From the NCBI GenBank assembly GCA_022385805.1, contig MU277723.1:130336-194335 (forward strand): DNA of 64,000 nucleotides, read 5' to 3'. The stretch is from Pilatotrama ljubarskyi (lineage: Eukaryota > Basidiomycota > Agaricomycetes > Polyporales > Polyporaceae). Position 1 is the first letter of the stretch. Each line of letters opens with the position of its first letter. Below, one piece after another: positions 1 to 10,075 of this stretch. The translations under genes were made by a program, and so were the position numbers. The notes beneath the pieces were generated by a model. The model had not been told where the DNA came from. It saw only the letters and a list, made by a program, of their open reading frames with translations, and ran no database searches.

Positions 1-916
1 TCACAAGCTCAGAGACTCGTCTCGTGAGTAGCAACCAGATTCACAAGAATGATGTCATGGGCTAATGCCTTTCTAGGTCCATTGGGAAGAGCCCGCCCGA
101 GCTGTGAAGGGCCTGGTGGGGTTTGTCTGAGGTAGCCTGTAACAGCATGCCTCCGTCACGAGCTTACAGAATGGCTAACCGTCTTCACATTGGTCCGGCC
201 GACGTTCTTGCAGACAGGAGTCGTGCTGCATGTGCGCTCATGTTGCGAGGCTAAGTAGCAGGGGTTCGGAGCGCTCAGTCCATCCTTGCAGTGCGACTCT
301 TGTCCCGTCAACTGCTCCGCCTTATCGGCACTCCGAAAGGCGAGGATGCCGTACACAGCGCCAAGGCAGGAGCCCTAACCCTAGGATGCGGACGAGATTA
401 GTATGTGTTGTCCGAGCTGGCCGTCCGACATACGCAGAATGAGAGATAGCGACCCACAGGAGTTGCATCGGACGCGATTGATGACGGCCGCTAAGAAAGC
501 TCGGAGAGGCCGCCCGCTGAGCGGCGCGCGTCGCGAGCAGGCGAGCCCAAGGGGACGCATTGGGCACTCTTCGATCTTATTGTGCGTTCCCACCGGCGCG
601 CTTCTCCATTCTACGGTTCCTGTGCCGGTCGCCCTGCGCGCCGCTCCTCCTCGCCTCCTTTGTCTCCGGCGGGAAGTGCCCTACAATTAGTCCCGCTCCT
701 TTTTCTCCATTCCGCCCCGATCCTTCCCAGCCACTGCATCGGCGTCACACTGCCACCCGCGTCCGTCTCCCTTCCCCAGGCTGCAGCTTCAGCCTCCTCC
801 CGCCGGCACCGCGCGAGCTCAGGAGCCAGGCCCACATAAATACATGATGCTGCGCCCCCCGCGGGCGCGTTGCGCGAAGATCCCTCCCCTGCTATCCAAG
901 TCGCCGACCGGGGAGC
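1..916. other. Intergenic, upstream of F-box gene
   Basis: No coding region could be supported here. Several short open frames overlap on both strands but none has a recognisable domain or a plausible splice structure. From about 600 the plus strand becomes C/T-rich, which fits the promoter and leader of the F-box gene starting at 917. The first few hundred bases could belong to a neighbour outside the window. Confidence 0.5.
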
Positions 917-2629
917 ATGCCCTTTCCCTTCAAGCGGTCGCGCCAGCAGGAGCCGGCGGCATTCCCGCGCTCCATCCTCGACGCGGTGAAGGCGTTCTAT
1001 GCGACAGAGTGAGTGCCGAACGTTGCTGGGCCGCCGCCCACCAGAATTCAATTGAGCGATTGACCCGTCATCTCATCACTACAGGAGAAGAGAACCTCAA
1101 TACAGTGAGTATGCGGTATCTCGCGGTCCCTTTGCGGCGCATATCATGAACCTGACGCCTTCCCCGCTGCAGAGCCCAAGAATCGCGATGACCGCAAGCC
1201 AGCGGCGCATTCGACCCGCCCCCGCCATCAGCATCATGCCACGCATACTCGCGCGCCCGCACGCCGCGCGCATCGAATCACGCAGCTTCCAACCGAGGTG
1301 CTCGCCCATATATTCGTCCTTGGGGCGGAAGAGGACGTCATGTTCCCCGTCATCATCTCCCATGTGTGCCGCGCCTGGCGCTATATCGCGCTACACACCC
1401 CTGCGCTCTGGCGGCGCATCACCCTCGACGGCAGTCTGACGATGTGGTCTCAGCGCATACACCGCGCCAAGGCGTGCTCGCTCGACATCCAGCTCGCGCC
1501 CCTCATCGCGATGTCCCACCTCGCGTATTACAACTACGTCCAGCTGTGCATGCATGTCGTCCTCCCATACATACACCGATGGCGTTCGCTGGAAGTCCGC
1601 TTCGTCGGGTATGCGCCGTTCCTGTGGAACGCTGCGCTCTCCGGATGCTGCGGGCACTCATCCGCGATCGAAGCGCCGGCCCTCCGGGAGCTTACACTGG
1701 TGTACCCCGAGAATGACGATACGAAGGAATACCTCCTCTTCAACGGGTACGCACCGCGATTACGCCGTGCGACAATCCAGGGCATTCGCTTAGCGTGGTC
1801 GCCGTCGCTCTTCGAGAACCTGACATATCTGGACTACACCCACCACGGGTTCACTCGCGGCGCCCAGGCGGCGTCGGAGGTGCTCTATATGCTGCAGGTG
1901 TCAGCCGGGCTGGAGGAACTGCGCTTGGCTTTCCCCTGGCGGGGCGACACGGCCTCACGATACGCTCTCTCCGCCTCTTTCTCGCGAACAGTGCATTTGC
2001 CGCGGCTGCGGAAGCTCGCCCTCCATGTCGGCGGGCCTGACATACCCCCAGCACTCACGTACACGCTCCCGCACCTCTCCCTTCCTGTCCTCCGCTCGCT
2101 GTACCTCGTGTCGCACCCTACACCACGACATGTGCAGCACATGGATACCACGTTCTCACACCTCCGCACGGTGCTCAAGGCCCTACCGCGTCTTCCTGCG
2201 CTGAGCCTCCTTCACGTCGCGCACGGGTGGCTGGAGGAACGCTTCCTCGCATCCCTCTTATCGTTACTTCCTTATCCCGGCATGCCACATCTCACACTTA
2301 CGCTGGAGGGTCCGCACGTCACGCACGCGTTCCTTTGCTATGCCTTGCGCGGTGCAGGACGCAAACTGCGCGGACTCGCGCTGGTGCGATGCGAGAAGCT
2401 GACCGCGGAAGGCGTTGTGGACGTACTCAACCGGTTGAGTGGGACGCACCTCCAGACGGCGACGCACGTCTTCCCTGCGATATCGGCGCTCTACATCCGC
2501 GACTGCGCGGGCTTGGACTGGCGGTCGTTGCAGTGGCTGGGGACGGTGGGAATCATGCTGAAGGTGTGGGAGGGCGGCCACGAAGTGGACTTGAGGTACG
2601 CCAAGGCGAAGAGGACGCGCTTTCCTTGA
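917..2629 (+). CDS. F-box domain protein
   Basis: Three exons are inferred: 917-1008, 1085-1104 and 1173-2629, giving about 522 residues. The first two were found by phase: exon 1 ends two bases into a codon at a GTGAGT donor, and a 20-base microexon restores the frame. The N-terminus is basic and His/Arg-rich. It is followed by an F-box-like motif near residues 80-130 (ITQLPTEVLAHIFVLG, then SHVCRAWRYIALHTPALW). The rest is rich in leucine with repeated 'LRxLxL' stretches, as in the LRR-like C-terminal part of Agaricomycete F-box proteins. Such proteins normally act as substrate adaptors of SCF ubiquitin ligases by binding Skp1 through the F-box; the substrate cannot be read from sequence. 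It resembles the partial F-box gene at the end of the window in layout. Confidence 0.85.
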
Positions 2630-2951
2630 GGGTCCGGCGTACCGCCTGAATGACTGACGATTCTTCACGCTGCGACAGGCCTGCGGCAGGCAGCCTGCAC
2701 GATACTGACATGACTGCTCCGTGACGACGACTTGATTGACACGATACGACACCGGACATCCTACACGCGCGCTTCTACTTACGTTACTACTCACCGTGAT
2801 CGTACACTCTGCACACTGCACTCTGCACACTGGCCCATAGCTACAGCTCCCGCTCAGATGGCGTAATTTATCGTATGCCCTGCTCTACTTATTCTTCAGC
2901 GTCGGTGCTGGAGCCGCTGTATCTACTATGGAAGCACTTACATCTGTTATA
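2630..2951. other. Convergent 3' intergenic region
   Basis: This stretch lies between the stops of the F-box gene (plus) and the SDR gene (minus) and should hold both 3' untranslated regions. It contains two copies of a 13-base word, actctgcacactg, at 2806-2818 and 2820-2832. No gene is seen. Confidence 0.5.
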
Positions 2952-4102
2952 TCAAGCCCTGGAGGGGTTGACCGCAAGGAAACCGCCATCGACTACGATC
3001 TCTTGCCCGTTTGTGAAGCAGCCAGCCGGAGAGGCAAGATAGATGACCGTTCCAGCAATCTCCTCTGCCCTGTGGGTCATACATGACCAATGAGTTTACT
3101 CTTGCGACGGAATGTTGTTTACTCACTTCCCAGATCTCCTCGTAGGTACAGGGACGATGGCCTTGCTAACTTTGTCGACGAGATCGGGTGTAATCTTGCT
3201 GAAGGTCATTTCCGACTCCCAAACGCCCGGCGCGACGGCGCAAACGCGGACTGGGACATTCTTCAGCGCAAACTCCGTGGCCATCATTTTCGTGATGTGT
3301 GACGCCGCGGCCTTCGAGCTGTTGTATGCAAACTGTACAGCCGGGTCCGAATGGTCAACACGCGACAAACTATAAAACGCGTGGACACCGCGTGGGGTGA
3401 ACGTACATGGTTTTGAGCCAGCTTCATGATACCGCTCACGCTGGTGATGTTGATCACTGATGACGTGTATTCTGGGTTATCCTCGGTGCCCTTCGAGAGG
3501 AGGCCGAGGAACGCGGTTGTCACGAAGAAGATAGAGAACGTGTTGATCTTGTAAAGGTCTCCCCAGCTTTCGAACGATTCCCCCTCAAATAGAGAACGAC
3601 CGATCGTCTCGGGGTCTTTGCGTTCCGGCGCATTGGGATCTTCGAACCATCTCGACACGGGGCCAGTCTGGCCGGCACTGCATGGGTTCGGACAGGCGAT
3701 GAGTGGTTGGCCCGCAGCGATGTATGGTCACATACTTGTTGACGAGTATGTGGAGCTTGCCTTCCTTGGATGCCAAGGTATCTCGTGCGGCGGCAATGCT
3801 GGCGCGATCCGTCACATCCATTGGCAGTCTGCAAGAGTGTCGCACTCAGTCCGAAGGATCTCACCTCAGCGTGCTGCCGCTTGCACTCACGGTACGATAG
3901 AACCATTGCCTTTGTGCTGTTCGGCGAAAGTGCTCGCCGACTTCTCCAGGGTCTCCTTACGCCTGCCAGTGATGTACACCTTCGCACCGTTCTCTGCCAG
4001 ACCCGTCGCGATCTGCCAGCCGATACCGGTGCCACCGCCAGTGACCAGAGCAACCCGACCCTGTAGGTCGAAGAGCCTGTTGAGGCGCATGTGTTCCGTC
4101 AT
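2952..4102 (-). CDS. Short-chain dehydrogenase/reductase (SDR)
   Basis: Five exons (minus): 4102-3891, 3828-3736, 3677-3407, 3332-3127 and 3069-2952, about 299 residues. Classical SDR signatures are present in order. They are the Rossmann dinucleotide motif VALVTGGGTGIG near residue 17, LVNNAG near 100 (its codon is completed across an intron), the catalytic serine strand INITSVSG, the YNSSK active-site Tyr/Lys, and a C-terminal GQEIVVDGGFLA as in 3-oxoacyl-ACP-reductase-like SDRs. The enzyme should use NAD(P)(H) to oxidise or reduce a hydroxyl/carbonyl; no signal peptide is seen, so it is probably cytosolic. All junctions use GT-AG and keep frame. It starts 691 bases from, and divergent to, an FAD-dependent oxidoreductase, so a shared promoter and a joint metabolic role are possible but unproven. 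The substrate is unknown. Confidence 0.9.
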
Positions 4103-4793
4103 GGGTCAATCGCTGAAAAGAGCCAGGATACTTCTAGACCTCGGGGCTTAGTGCACTAGTATGAGCAGGATGAGTGGGGGGATACGAGTGCTCGCCCGAC
4201 TCAGTCGCAGTCTCAGCCTGTACTTGTGGGCGAATCCCGGACTCGTCGGATGCGGACCTCCGGACCGATACGGTCAGCAGGAGGCCGCGGCGTAGTAGTT
4301 TGCTCAACCGGATGCCATTGCTATCGATCCGTCCTGTTCTGCGAGTGTCTTCGGCATTCGTATCTCCAGATGCATATGAGAGAGGATGCAGTCATGGCGG
4401 TATACGATGAGAGCGGTAGTCAGTCAAGCGGCCACGCTCGCCGGCGCTTCGTTACACTGGGACGAGAGTTCTCAAGCTTTGGCCAGCAACGACTCTCCTC
4501 CCAGGACACGGCGACTCGAGACCACGATGCTACGGTAACAAGACAGCATTCCCGGCACGTCGGTAGCTTCACCATGTATTATACAGGCCCAGAACTTGTG
4601 TTACGTCCGCCTCTTGAGAATCGATGGCTGGCCTCCCGCCGGACGACGCATCTGCGCTGCCGGTCCCGCCCCATGACCAGCCTATGATTGGAATCCGAGG
4701 ACCGGTAGTGTATATCTACACCCACACTCACCACTCCGCCGAAATGAACTTTGTTTTGTTCCACCTTCATCCAGGATCGCTCCTCCCGATTCT
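4103..4793. promoter_or_regulatory. Putative bidirectional promoter region
   Basis: The 691-base gap separates the start codons of two divergently transcribed oxidoreductase genes. No coding region is supported. It must contain both 5' regions; no specific factor-binding site was identified with confidence. Confidence 0.45.
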
Positions 4794-6414
4794 ATGTCCG
4801 CCGACAGTAGCGACCAGCCGCAGTGGGACTGCATTGTCGTAGGCTCCGGACACGCGGGGAGCTGCGCAGCGCTTTCGGCACGCGACGCGGGCTGCAAACG
4901 AGTCCTCATCGTCGACAAGTGCCCGCCCGAGTGGGTCGGGGGCAACGGCTACTTCACCGCAGGCGCGCACCGTACCGTCCACGGCGGGCTGCAGGACCTG
5001 CTTCCGATCGTCCACAACGTGTCCCCGGAGGCAGCCGCGAATATCGACCTTGACGCCTACACCGCGGATGACTTCACGCGCGATATCATGCGCTTGGGCG
5101 ACGGCAGGTCTGACCCCGGGACCGTGCAGGCCGTCGTAGGCGGCTCGCGCGACGCGGTGCAATGGCTCGCAGAGCGCGTCAAAGTCCCCTTCATCCTTTC
5201 GTTCCACCGGCAGGCGTACCTGGTTAACGGACGTCAAGTCTTCTGGGGCGGCCTGGTGCTGAGCGTCGAGGATGGTGGGAAGGGCCTCATAGCGGCCCAT
5301 CGCGCCGCTCTCGAAGCCGCTGGTGTGGAGACGTGGTTCAACACGGCTGCGACCGAGCTACTGGTGGACGGAGATGCTGTCGTGGGCTTGACCGTTGACA
5401 AAGAAGGAACGCCTATGCAATTGCGCGCGCCTGCTGTCATTTTGGCATGCGGAGGCTTTGAAGCAAACAAGGATCTGCGTGGACGCTACCTAGGCACCGA
5501 TTGGGAACGCGCCAAGGTGAGGCGCCTCTTGTATGTTCAGCAGCAATACATCTCATTAATTACCGCGTGCGTAGGTACGCGGCACCCCGTACAATACCGG
5601 GGATGGCCTCACACTCGCTCAACGTATCGGCGCACGGCTGACGGGCGACTTCGCGGGCTGCCACTCGACCTGCTGGGACGCGAACGCGCCCTCGGACCGG
5701 GGCGACCGCGTCCTAAGCAACCAGTTCACCAAGTCTGGATATCCTCTAGGGTTAATGCTCAACGCGCGCGGCCTTCGCTTCGTCGACGAAGGCGAGGACT
5801 TCCGCAACTACACGTACGCGAAGTTTGGCCGTGCGATCCTCGCGCAGCCGGGCGGCGTCGCCTTCCAGGTGTGGGACAGCGCGGTCGTGGGCTTGCTGAG
5901 GAAGGAGGAATACGCGGACGATGTCGTCGAGCGCATATGGGCAGACAGCGTGCAGGCGCTTGCGGAGAAGCTGCGGGCGAAGGGGTTGGAGGACAAGGAG
6001 GCGTTCGTGGAGACGATCGAGAGGTACAACGAGGCCGCTCGTGCATTTCGCACCGAACATCCGGAGAAGAAGTGGGACCCCGCGGTCAAGGACGGACTAT
6101 CCACGCAGTCGAGCTCGCTCAAACTCGAGCTGCCCAAGTCGAATTGGGCACTGCCAATCGAGCAGCCCCCGTTCTTGGCCGTGAAAGTGACCTGCGGCAT
6201 CACGTTCACGTTTGGCGGGCTTGCAATCGATCCGGACACTGCTGGAGTCGTCTCTGACGCAACAGGGAAACCTATCAAGGGCCTTTTCTGCACTGGGGAG
6301 CTGGTGGGCGGTCTGTTTTACGGTAACTACCCAGGAGGAAGTGGTTTGACTGCTGGAGCCATTTTTGGGAGGAAAGCGGGCAAAGAAGCGGCGAAGCTGG
6401 CTAAGTCCGCATGA
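4794..6414 (+). CDS. FAD-dependent oxidoreductase, fumarate reductase/tricarballylate dehydrogenase-like
   Basis: Two exons, 4794-5516 and 5575-6414, give about 520 residues. The N-terminus has the FAD-binding Rossmann fold (CIVVGSGHAGSCAA, residues 13-26, then an acidic strand end, LIVDK). A second FAD motif lies near residue 220 (PAVILACGGFEANKDL). The C-terminal segment has the family's ITFTFGGLAID, then CTGELVGG, YPGGSGLT and GAIFGRKAG, where the flavin and substrate meet. The length fits the FAD_binding_2 / succinate dehydrogenase flavoprotein-like family; the closest known type appears to be TcuA-like (tricarballylate dehydrogenase). It is likely a soluble flavoenzyme oxidising or reducing a carboxylic-acid or steroid-like substrate. 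It is divergent from the SDR gene. The intron was placed to join AKV-RGTPYNTG in frame; without it the reading frame becomes Arg-rich and loses the family motifs. Confidence 0.9.
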
Positions 6415-6611
6415 AGGTAACATACCAAGATATTGTATGTAGCTGTCGCTCTGCCCGCAGTAGGATGTTGTTTGAGAAGCAAATGCTATAAGCCATAACC
6501 CTCTCCATACGTGGATGTGAGATCAACAGCCCATTAGTACAGATGTACACTACCGCCGTTATAAGTACATAAGTCAAAGCAACATCTCAGGCGTCACCTT
6601 CCCATCCGGTT

Positions 6612-8726
6612 TCAGGTTCCTCTCCTGATAGCATGAACAACCAACTCCTTAATATCATCCGCGTCGTTCAACTATCATGGTGCGTTAGCACACCTTCATG
6701 ATGACATGAAAAAGTGAAACATACTTTCACGCCGATGACCATATTCCTATCCAACAGCACCGCGCCGTACGCGTACGTCTTGAACGAGCTCAGCTGCGCA
6801 AACGGCAACGACGTGCGCACCGGCTCGTCGAAGATGCGATACTGCATGGCGTAGCCCGCCATGAGCTCCGTCGGCTCACACTGGATCTGGCCAATCACCC
6901 GCGTCGCCGGGTCCGTGAAGGGGATCAGCGAGACGTGATCCATCCGCGCCGCGCTGCCGTCCACGTCCGCGCCCGCACCGATACCGGCGCCCAGACCCAT
7001 CGCGACGGCGCCAGCGTGCCCGGGGCCCAGCAGAAGGTCGCTCCCGGGACCGAGGAGGTCCCCATGGCGGTACCCACGGAGGCAGCGCCGCCGCTTGCGG
7101 TGCTGCGCGGCGAGGCGGCGGACGTTCCGCGGATTGAAGTCGTAGACGACGATGGTGCTCCGCATTGAGTCATCGTCCATGGGGTCCTCCTCCACAGTCA
7201 CGTAGCGCTGCCCGCAGGTCGTGGTGATCCAGCGGCTCGCGCCGAAAGATGCCTCTAACCACCGACAGATCTTTGGGCCCCACTGCGCCCAGGGGATGCG
7301 CGGCGCGCCTGAAGTGGGAGGGTCCGCGAGCGGTTCCGCTGGTGGAGGCGCTGGCAGTCCGCTAGCCTCGGACTGAGGAATCAGAGGAGGGAGTGGCGGG
7401 GGTGGCACGACTTCAGCAGCAGAAGCGGGAATCGGACAGGCGGTCTGCGTATCGAGTATTCTGAGAAGCGCAGCGGTGTGCACGATGAGCGTGAGACACT
7501 CGTGGAAGCCTTGACTATCGTGCGTCATGACGTTGAAGATGACCACGGCATCCTCGGGCTTGAGGTGGAATGGCTCAGACGACCGGAAGGCTGGCGCGTT
7601 CCGCGTCGTGTTCGTCATTTTGGGTTCCGACCGACAAGTCACCTGCGCGATGGAATGGCCCCTTCCCAAGCTAGGAAGCTGCAATACGCAGGAAGTCTGC
7701 AGCTGCTTGGGGGGCGTGTCTATGGTAGTCGATTCTATGCGGCAGAGTTCGATCGTGTTCTCAGCGCAATTCGGGAGCGCGATGGTGTTAGGGGACAAGA
7801 ATGTGAACGTCGAATAGCAGGGGCAGTCGAGACCCCGAATCTGTCAAGCCCAATGAAGCGCACTGAGTAGCAGGAGGACACAGAGACGACGAACCTCCAA
7901 ACATTGGCCCGTCTTCCAATTGTACACTTCGAACATGGCAGGCGGTCTGGTGAAGCCGGCAGGGTAATGGAACAAGAACCCAAGGAGGTCGCCGACGATC
8001 TCTATGCAGACGCTACAATGACCTGCTACCGCTTGAGGGGGCGCCTCAATTTCTGCGAGTGCTATTGAAGGCTTCGCGGCGAGGGGATGATTGAGTCCTG
8101 TCGATAACTGTATAAGGCGCAGCTCGAATTTGGTGTCATTATTGTCCGTTTCACGACTGCAAGATTGATTTAGTATTCCGGCTATGTCGGCGCGCAACGC
8201 AGGATCATGGTACTCACTCGGTCGCAACGACTATAAGGTCATGCTCCTCGACGGAAAGCCCCACGTCGATGATGTGTGCTCCAACGTCAATCTTCTCCCA
8301 CAGTCGAGATGGCGGCGGGCCATCCTCGTGCGATATGAGTCGAGAGAGTCTTGTCCACCGTACTGTGTCTGCACCGGACTGTATTCCCGAGAGGGATTCG
8401 CCCAGCAACAGCACACCGTCTGTAAGATCGTATATGCTGGAGGGATTGAACGGGATACGAATGCTGGTCTCCTTGTCGAAGTCTAGACGCGACCAGGCGA
8501 TCTCTTGCTGCCGAAGAAGACGTAGCTTGTCCGCAATTACGAGAGGACAGCTGGGATTATCTTCGTATCCAAAGAGTTGAAGTTGCATGGAGTATTGAAG
8601 AACGATGCTCGATTGGATGAGCTTGTTCATGGCGTGGTTGAGCCTGCGGCAAACCTGTAGATCCTCGTAGTCGAGGTAGGAGAGGATGTGGACGAGGAGC
8701 TCGTGCGAGAGGTCGAGCAGCGACAT
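6612..8726 (-). CDS. F-box domain protein with long C-terminal region
   Basis: Four exons (minus): 8726-8218, 8156-7895, 7840-6725 and 6671-6612, about 648 residues. The start at 8726 places the F-box (DLSHELLVHILSYLDYEDL, residues 4-22) right at the N-terminus; an in-frame upstream codon at 8834 is less likely because its leader is low-complexity. After the F-box come Leu-rich and beta-strand-rich segments, a proline-rich stretch near residue 390, and a C-terminal part ending TYAYGAVLLDRNMVIGVK. The last exon is inferred from a GTATGT donor and CATGATAG acceptor and adds 19 residues. The predicted role is SCF substrate adaptor. The architecture is typical of polypore F-box proteins of about 550-650 residues. 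A GA-rich plus-strand tract just upstream (8740-8770) is a C/T-rich leader on the gene's own strand. Confidence 0.85.
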
Positions 8727-8734
8727 GGCGCCGT

Positions 8735-8775
8735 GGGTCGAAGGAAGGAAGGAGGAGAGAGAGAGAGGCGGGCAA
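8735..8775 (-). promoter_or_regulatory. Pyrimidine-rich leader of F-box gene
   Basis: On the minus strand this stretch is almost pure C/T and lies within 50 bases of the chosen start codon at 8726. C/T-rich blocks near the transcription start are common in filamentous fungi. The role is inferred from position and composition only. Confidence 0.35.
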
Positions 8776-8837
8776 AGGGAGCCACAGGCGACGGTCTGCG
8801 CACAGAGCGAGTGTAAGTAGCCCAAACCCGACATCGG

Positions 8838-9119
8838 CTAACCAGATCTTGACCGCTCCCCACGTGCCCTTTCCGTCCCCATCGGGAAAACAGGCGCCCA
8901 ATCTGCGGGGTTGTGCGCAACGTCAATGTTTGTCCTACGATCCCTCCAGTGACTACTGTACGGGTTAACAGGCTCTTCGGTGTCCTCCCATTGACTATAC
9001 ATCACCAGGCCCAAATATGAGAGCACTATTGCGATCGTTCCCACCAGAGTATATTCATAGGGCCCTGCCAGGGCATCTCCTGCTCTCGGCTTGACAGCGC
9101 AATGATCCAATACGGGCAT
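8838..9119 (-). CDS. Possible small single-pass membrane protein
   Basis: An ATG-started frame of 93 residues has one hydrophobic segment (LVGTIAIVLSYLGLVMY) followed by an acidic and aromatic soluble tail. No family is recognised. A second open frame upstream (9161-9439, minus), starting MSSWNTKRQGG and containing VALLASDLGIYLGS, could be an earlier exon, but no convincing splice pair joins the two in phase. The frame ends about 110 bases upstream of the F-box start at 8726, so the two would be transcribed in tandem. It may be a real small gene, a remnant, or chance. Confidence 0.25.
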   Translation of the reverse strand: MPVLDHCAVKPRAGDALAGPYEYTLVGTIAIVLSYLGLVMYSQWEDTEEPVNPYSSHWRDRRTNIDVAHNPADWAPVFPMGTERARGERSRSG

Positions 9120-9461
9120 TGTTTGCTCGCTAGCCACTTTCTACCGCTTGCTGCGTCTTTCTACACGAAGTAGAACATGAAGATAATGTACGTGGTATAT
9201 ATGTGCTCGCGGTTGGTGTCAGACTGACCGGTCTTTGTGCAGGTGAAGACTCCTGAATGACACTGACCTCTTGAACCGAGGTAGATTCCCAAATCCGAGG
9301 CAAGAAGAGCGACGCCATGACTCCTGTTCAGATCCATGAAGTTTCCGCTGCCTTGTAGGGCTGTTTTGACTGTCGGTGTGGCCGCTAGAATGTCCCGAAT
9401 CACACAGCCGCCTTGGCGTTTTGTGTTCCATGAGCTCATGCGACGGCACTCGGATGCGCAC

Positions 9462-10075
9462 AGCAGCTCCGTAGCAGGCTCAAACTAATCCTCGCAGGGG
9501 TCAGTCCTTTGGCTCTGCATATCGCATATTTACTCTGAATCTTCAGTCATCGTTTCAAGCTTCTGGATATGACCCGGCTTGGCTGGGTCATGAATTCTGA
9601 GCGCATTGCAAGTAAGCGTTACAGGATGGATGGAGCTGGCTCCGGGTTTGGAGGGTCGAATTCATCATCCAACCTTGTTCGCAGGCATCTAGCCTCTGCA
9701 CCATAGGGCGGTCCGTACCCGGTCCAGAGCGGCGATGGATTCCAGTTTGGCCTGGCGGAAGCAGGCGGCCCTCTTCAGCTAAGCCGCTTCCTTCCTCTCG
9801 ATATGGCAGTTAGCCACGGCTGGTCTGTATCGGGATCCGTATTCCTGCTGGTGTATCCTTCCCATGTGCTCACGAATTCTGCATAGAACGCCTAGCTGCC
9901 TCGCCCGACCCGACCCCTGCGGATACCTCGCCACGGGGCATAAATTGCCTGCCTCTGAAGGCTTTCGTTTACCTCACATCGTTTCTCTGAACTTCGTCTT
10001 CGAAACTTGCGCCCCCTCCTCTTTGCATTCAAATCCTTGCTCTTATCTTGTTCCTCGATTCACTCTCGCTCAAGT
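9462..10075. other. Intergenic, upstream of GT2 gene
   Basis: No gene is supported. The stretch should contain the promoter and leader of the GT2 gene starting at 10076; the last 100 bases are C/T-rich on the plus strand. Confidence 0.45.
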
